This document shows positions 59,903-64,000 of a stretch of 64,000 nucleotides of DNA, one piece after another. How positions within the stretch are numbered: position 1 is the first letter of the stretch; the number at the start of each line of letters is the position of its first letter. The position numbers were made by a program, and so were the translations under genes. The notes under the pieces were generated by a model. It was not told where the DNA came from. It saw nothing but the letters and a program-made list of their open reading frames with translations, and did no database searches. Source of the DNA: Nilaparvata lugens (Eukaryota > Arthropoda > Insecta > Hemiptera > Delphacidae); assembly GCF_014356525.2 (NCBI RefSeq), contig NC_052505.1:15502635-15566634 (forward strand). The letters are read 5' to 3'.

Positions 59903-60300
59903 TCTATATATTTTATATAAAAGCGAAATGGCACTCACTCACTGACTCACTCACTCACTCGCAAAACTAAAAATCTACCGAACCAAAAACGTTCAAATTT
60001 GGTAGGTATATTCAGTTGGCCTTTTAGAGGCGCACTAAGAAATCTTTTGGCAATATTTTAACTCTAAGGGTGGTTTTTAAGGGTTTAAAGTTCGTCTTTT
60101 AGCATGTATATTCTTCTCATCCCAATATCTTAAAATTATAATTGAAATGTCCATACCATATGTTAATATAGAACTATAATCTAGAGAGAGTACCTCTTCG
60201 AAACAGTTGTTCTGGTAACTAAATTAATAATTTTGTCAGGTTGAGTTGACTTTGTTAGGTTGGCACCAAGTTGAAGATTGAAATGCATTTATAAAATTGA
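59903..60300 (+). mobile_element. Helitron-like element, 5' part
   Basis: TCTATATATTTTATATAAAA, then GCGAAATGGCACTCACTC, matches 43586. The 3' hairpin was not found, so the end is approximate. Confidence 0.55.
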
Positions 60301-60760
60301 TTGGGCACTGCTACTTCAATCAATGATAAACAATTTTTTTTAGAATAATTTGGTGGAGGATCGACAGGCACAGCCTAAAAACTGTTTGATTTTAATATAA
60401 TCACGCTGTACAATGAATCACTCGAAAATTATTTGAATCATTTGAATTGGAATGAACATCAAATGAAATTTGTAGAGCACTGAAAATTCAATAAAAGAAA
60501 ATTGCCCGCTTGTTCTCCATGACACTTGAAGTGTTCCTTCTATTAGCTCTCTGGGAACGAATCTGATTGGTTGATTGAACTTGGTACAGGAGGGAGAATA
60601 AATTGCTCAATTTGCCACTCTGGCAATTTGATGTAATCATTTTTAAGATTCTATGTCCTATCTTCTATGCTTCACTGGTCTCTTTTATTCTCCGCTAGCA
60701 TTTTAAGTTGAATTTATTCATTATTCTATTGTATTTCCATACTTTTTCACTGTTAAAATT

Positions 60761-60960
60761 AAACTTGAATTTTAAAAAACACTTTTGAAGTGAAAATACA
60801 CTTACTTTTGTAGTGACGATCGTTTCGACCTGTTGTTGGTCATCATCAGACGAGTCTGATGAAACGATCAGACTAGTCAGACATACAACAGGTCGAAACG
60901 ATCGTCACTACAAAAGTAAGTGTATTTTCACTTCAAAAGTGTTTTTTTAAATTCAAGTTT
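60761..60960. mobile_element. Near-perfect foldback with hammerhead-like core
   Basis: Arms of about 80-90 bp, nearly identical: AAACTTGAATTTT, CACTTTTGAAGTGAAAATAC and GTAGTGACGATCGTTTCGAC in inverted pair. On the minus strand the centre reads CTGATGA-T-GACC-AACAACA-GGTC-GAAAC. Confidence 0.85.
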
Positions 60961-61170
60961 TATTTCATTATATTTTTTATAGTCATTTCTAAGATTCTAT
61001 GTCCTATATAATATTATATTCTACTGGTCTCTTTTATTCTCCGCTAGCATTTATAGTTTAAGTGTACGGTAACGGTGTAACTGAGTAAATCTATCACTGA
61101 AGCAAATCAAACCAGTAGGTCTATTATTAATTTGTGATAGAATTGAATTGAATTTGGAATAGAATAGAAC

Positions 61171-61445
61171 CATAGAGAAACGATAGCATAAGTAGATATC
61201 CCATGGTTTAGGGCGTTTATGTCGCAACTTTTACTGTTATCCCAAGCCGATAGTTCACGTAGTTCTTTCCTATGCGGCTGTGTGACGCTGGTAGTCTCTC
61301 AAATTGTGCCGTTCTCACACTCTCACCCCAACAAAACAGTAAAAATTAATAATAATCGACAGTAATTAGCTTGAGATAACAGTAAAAGTTGCGACATAAA
61401 TTTCCTATACCATGGGATATTTATTCACGCTATTGTTTCTCTATG
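61171..61445. mobile_element. MITE with 8-bp flanking repeat (CATAGAGAAAC ends)
   Basis: CATAGAGAAAC faces GTTTCTCTATG; TATGTCGCAACTTTTACTGT faces its reverse complement. ATAGAACC lies at 61164-61171 and 61446-61453, so hAT-like. Confidence 0.8.
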
Positions 61446-61568
61446 ATAGAACCAATCTAGTGGAGGAGGAGAATGTTTAGTAATTTTTAGAAAACTTGAA
61501 TTTTTTAGTTTATTTCTAAAATAATAATAATAATCCTTTTCTCATATAATAGGAGAGAATAGGGGTTT

Positions 61569-61917
61569 TGTGGAGGTCCACGTTATAATGGCAGCATTTG
61601 TTTAACATTGGTTCTGCTATCCCCTTGTCTTTCATTCGAGAAAGAAGATAGGGCTATCCTTCTCTAGCTCCGCAGCGTTCCCAGATAGTTTTTCAACAAA
61701 GTAGAAATATAACTAATAAACAAACTATTCAAATAAAATTATGAAAATATATATTATTTAATAATTTAAAAATATTTTTTCTTGCAGAATATAATATGAT
61801 TGATTATTTTAAAAGAGAATGAACCAGATATACCAGTATCAGATATTCTCTATAGAAGACAGTGGCAAGGCAGAGCATCGGCACTGCTGTCTCCTATCTT
61901 CCTCCACTGCCATTATA
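61569..61917. mobile_element. TATAGTGAGG-family MITE, right end lost
   Basis: GTGGAGGTCCACGTTATAAT at left; the right end stops at CCACTGCCATTATAA, directly joined to the next element. Confidence 0.75.
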
Positions 61918-62073
61918 ACCCAGTTGCACAAAAGTATGTTAAATTTCAACCGTGATTAAATTCCATGAGAACCAATCAGAGAAGCCTTCGTTTAAAAAAA
62001 AAGCCTTTCTCTGATTGTTTCTCGTGGCATTTAATCATGATTAAAATTTAACAGGCTTTTGTGCAGCCGGGCC
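61918..62073. mobile_element. Foldback MITE, GGCCCAGTCGCAC family
   Basis: CCCAGTTGCACAAAAGTATG and GAGAACCAATCAGAGAAGCC face GCCTTTCTCTGATTG and GCTTTTGTGCAGCCGGGCC. Confidence 0.85.
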
Positions 62074-62104
62074 TTAATCTGCTATTCAAAATTTATTTTC
62101 AAGT

Positions 62105-62606
62105 TTTTGACCGAACGTAGTGAGGTCTATGTTTCAACTCGATTTGCTTTTGTCTGTCTGTATGTGACGCGATTACGGCCAAACGCGTTTATAGAATTCG
62201 GTGAGATTTGGCAGGAATATTCCTTTTTCAACTCCGCGTCAAGGTATGCAAAGGTTTTTTGAAATTTTCCATTTTAAGGATAATATGAAAAGGAAAGGAA
62301 TTCCTCCATACTCTGATATCACTGTATATATCATCTTCTTTGACGATAGGATAAATCACACTATAGAATTATTCATAATCAATCAGCTGACAAGTGATTA
62401 CACAGATGTGCAACACTGAGTTTATTTATTAACATAAGTGAGTTTTTGATCTTGGAGAGAACAAAAATAACAGTTTTTAAGAGTAAATTATGATTCAACT
62501 GTGAATAATAATTGTGATTCAACTGAATCAACTAGAACAGGTGACATCAGACACTACTTGTGGATAGAAAACTGCGTGAGGTCTACTGTTCACAGAACTA
62601 ATAGTA
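62105..62606. repeat. GACCGAACG-AGTGAGGTCTA interspersed repeat
   Basis: Matches 27912-28310 block by block, with an extra insert near 62420-62530. The two short plus frames here have no recognised domain. Confidence 0.7.
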
Positions 62607-62786
62607 GTGAAGTTCCTTCTTCTGCTCTACCTTGCACTTTTTAGATGCTATTTTATCTTAAATTTGTTATTTTATCTTTCAATGTTAATTTTTTATATGA
62701 ACCTTGCACTTTTTATAGGCAATTTTATCTGCAATATGTTATTTTATCTTTTAATGTTAATTTTTATATAATGTGTATTATTTCAG

Positions 62787-62934
62787 GCGGCAGCTTTGTT
62801 GAAGAAGACTGAGGGCATGGTGTCCCTGGTTGTATGCAACCCCAACCAGGGCAAGGATGAAGATAAGAAGACCCCTGCCGACGGTCCAGCCAGGACCACG
62901 ACGCCAACCCCTGCCAAGGAGGCCGAAAAACCAA
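62787..62934 (+). CDS. inaD: inaD exon E: end of PDZ3 and charged linker
   Basis: A 148-nt exon, 49 codons plus one base. Acceptor TTATTTCAG, donor CCAA|GTCAGT. It starts AAALLKKTEGMVSLVV, the second helix and last strand of PDZ3, then moves into a hydrophilic tail rich in Lys, Asp, Pro and Thr (DEDKKTP, TTTPTPAKEAEKP). Fly INAD has a similar Lys/Glu-rich linker before PDZ4. If the donor were not used, the frame would stop after SQFSQ, ending the protein with a single PDZ. Splicing onward is favoured because INAD continues with two more PDZ domains. A minus-strand ORF here is a shadow. Confidence 0.85.
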
Positions 62935-62988
62935 GTCAGTTCTCACAGTAATCTAAGCTTATTATTGCAATCACAATTATATTGCTCA

Positions 62989-63373
62989 ATATCGGGGCAC
63001 CGAGCTTCGCTCGTTATTTTTATTTATTGATAAACAGAACACAATAACTTCTCTAAAATGATCGTGTTCATATTTCACAGCTGGCTATATGTCATCTTAT
63101 GAATTTCGGGGATGCGATATTTTGATTTTTCACATACTCACTCCCTCACTCACTTTTTTACTATCCACAGCTGTTTCATCCAAGGATGAATTATCCTTTT
63201 AATGTCGTTCAGAGAGTTTTCCCAAGGATGAGACCTAGTGCATTCGAATTTTTATATAATGGACCTACTATGTTCCAAATTTCGTGAAAATCGTTAGAGC
63301 CGTTTTCGAGATCCGTTAAACATAAATAACCAGATATATAAATACAGAAATTGCTCGCTTAATATAATAGGAT
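62989..63373 (-). mobile_element. Helitron-like non-autonomous element
   Basis: Reverse-oriented copy of 15885-16270: AATATCGGGGCACC then GAGCTTCGCTC, ending CTTAATATAATAGGAT. Confidence 0.7.
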
Positions 63374-63389
63374 AGCTTGTTCCATTGGT

Positions 63390-63690
63390 TAATGTTTGTG
63401 CAAAAGCTAAAAAAAACTTTCTACTGGTGATATTTTTCAAAGTTTTTCTATTTGTGTATCATCAAGCTATCAAAAAAATTTTCCGATCATTACTTTTTGA
63501 GATATGAGCGTCTAAAGTTTAAAGTTTTGGGACAGAACATTTTAAATTCGGTAAGAGATGAATCCATGAGATTCAGAGGATAAATTCTTCATGGTATTGA
63601 TTGAATAAAACAATTTTTTTATATCAATTTTTGAGAAAGTTTTTCAATTTATTAAAAATTACCAAAAATAACTTATGGTTTTGTTATTTA
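63390..63690. mobile_element. GGCTGTGCAAAGGC-family foldback, left arm only
   Basis: TTTGTGCAAAAGCTAAAA, then GAGATATGAGCGTCTAAAG and GGGACAGAACATTTTAAATT. The right arm is missing. Confidence 0.75.
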
Positions 63691-63739
63691 GTTGAGTTGT
63701 GTGTGCAATACTGCTCATTGGAGTACCCAGTGCTAATTT

Positions 63740-63870
63740 GTAAAATTAGAGGTCTGGTACGGAGGGGGGACCTGGGAGTGTGGTGGGGGTCTTGGAGCTT
63801 GGCTCCCAGCCAAATGTGCCAAAGAAGATAATTTTGAATAAAATTTAGAATTTAGAAATAGGCCGGCACA
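63740..63870 (+). repeat. Possible retroelement 3' end with G-rich block
   Basis: A G6/G3/G5 block is followed by CTCCCAGCCAAATGTGCC and TTGAATAAAATTTAG. The short frame across it is not a gene. Confidence 0.35.
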
Positions 63871-64000
63871 TCTAGAAAATACCTGAGTCTATACCTAATT
63901 CATGCAGGTGAACGGGCTAGAGTCAAGAAAACTTCAATTATTAATCTTGCCATGCCTGATTTAATAGGTTTATACTATAGAATAACACTACAATTTGAAA

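Larger units (their letters stand above)
14919..62934 (+). other. inaD: inaD-like gene, partial span (five internal exons, PDZ3 region)
   Basis: Five separated exons join in frame to one PDZ domain flanked by linkers, about 149 residues in all. Order: a linker with a VKP-I-x-x-FP motif, an LRTVAIRK first strand, a GLGI carboxylate-binding loop, a GIFISDIQEGS strand and loop, a GDMILAVN strand, an SNYD-AAALLKK helix, a VSLVV last strand, then a charged Pro/Thr/Lys-rich tail. From family knowledge this is the order and wording of the third PDZ domain of fly INAD, the rhabdomere scaffold that clusters TRP, phospholipase C and eye PKC. Internal phases are all 0, with phase 2 entering the first exon and phase 1 leaving the last. 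No start, stop, PDZ1-2 or PDZ4-5 is seen in the window, so the gene is cut at both sides. The assignment rests on remembered homology; another PDZ scaffold is possible but less likely. Confidence 0.85.

Noticed and set aside
62764..63030. Frames on both strands over inaD exon E
   Set aside because: Out of frame with the exon and without PDZ or other motifs.

Overview
The window is AT-rich, repeat-dense, intron-dominated eukaryotic DNA from an insect. The inferred source is a hemipteran, most likely a planthopper close to Nilaparvata, because the repeat families resemble ones I remember from delphacid genomes. That is recollection, not a search result. No bacterial or viral gene set is present.

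One host gene crosses the window on the + strand. Five exons (14919-14988, 18967-19023, 49216-49317, 59073-59144, 62787-62934) have consensus splice sites and compatible phases. Joined, they encode a complete PDZ domain plus linkers that closely matches the third PDZ domain of INAD, the scaffold of the insect phototransduction complex. Exons for PDZ1-2 should lie upstream of the window and those for PDZ4-5 downstream. The introns are about 4.0, 30.2, 9.8 and 3.6 kb and are filled with mobile DNA.

Region by region: 1-14.9 kb (upstream intron) holds MITEs with TATAGTGAGG ends, minisatellites built around those ends, a 5'-truncated LINE with 41-bp target-site duplications (7.04-7.98 kb), a 1.1-kb polypurine tract (8.4-9.6 kb), a LINE 3' end (12.15-12.5 kb) and a long foldback element (13.1-13.9 kb). 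15-49 kb holds Helitron-like elements, SINEs, a MITE swollen to 1.6 kb by nested insertions (22.8-24.4 kb), two more LINE relics (25.4-25.8 and 36.7-40.1 kb), a 2.6-kb element with long inverted repeats (32.05-34.69 kb) and a stack of MITEs inside a MITE (45.2-46.7 kb). 49-64 kb holds further MITEs, foldbacks and Helitron-like copies.

The most notable locus is 40645-43585, an apparently intact DNA transposon. It has 29-bp perfect terminal inverted repeats, seven copies of a 17-bp motif shared between its two ends, and an uninterrupted two-exon transposase of about 602 residues belonging to a large, poorly characterised arthropod family with an SDGCGGQN signature. It lies antisense to inaD in the 30-kb intron.

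Two working units emerge: the inaD scaffold gene, and the transposon whose terminal motifs look like binding sites for its own protein. The rest is a layered record of TE insertion. I found no CRISPR array, rRNA gene, intact tRNA gene or operon.
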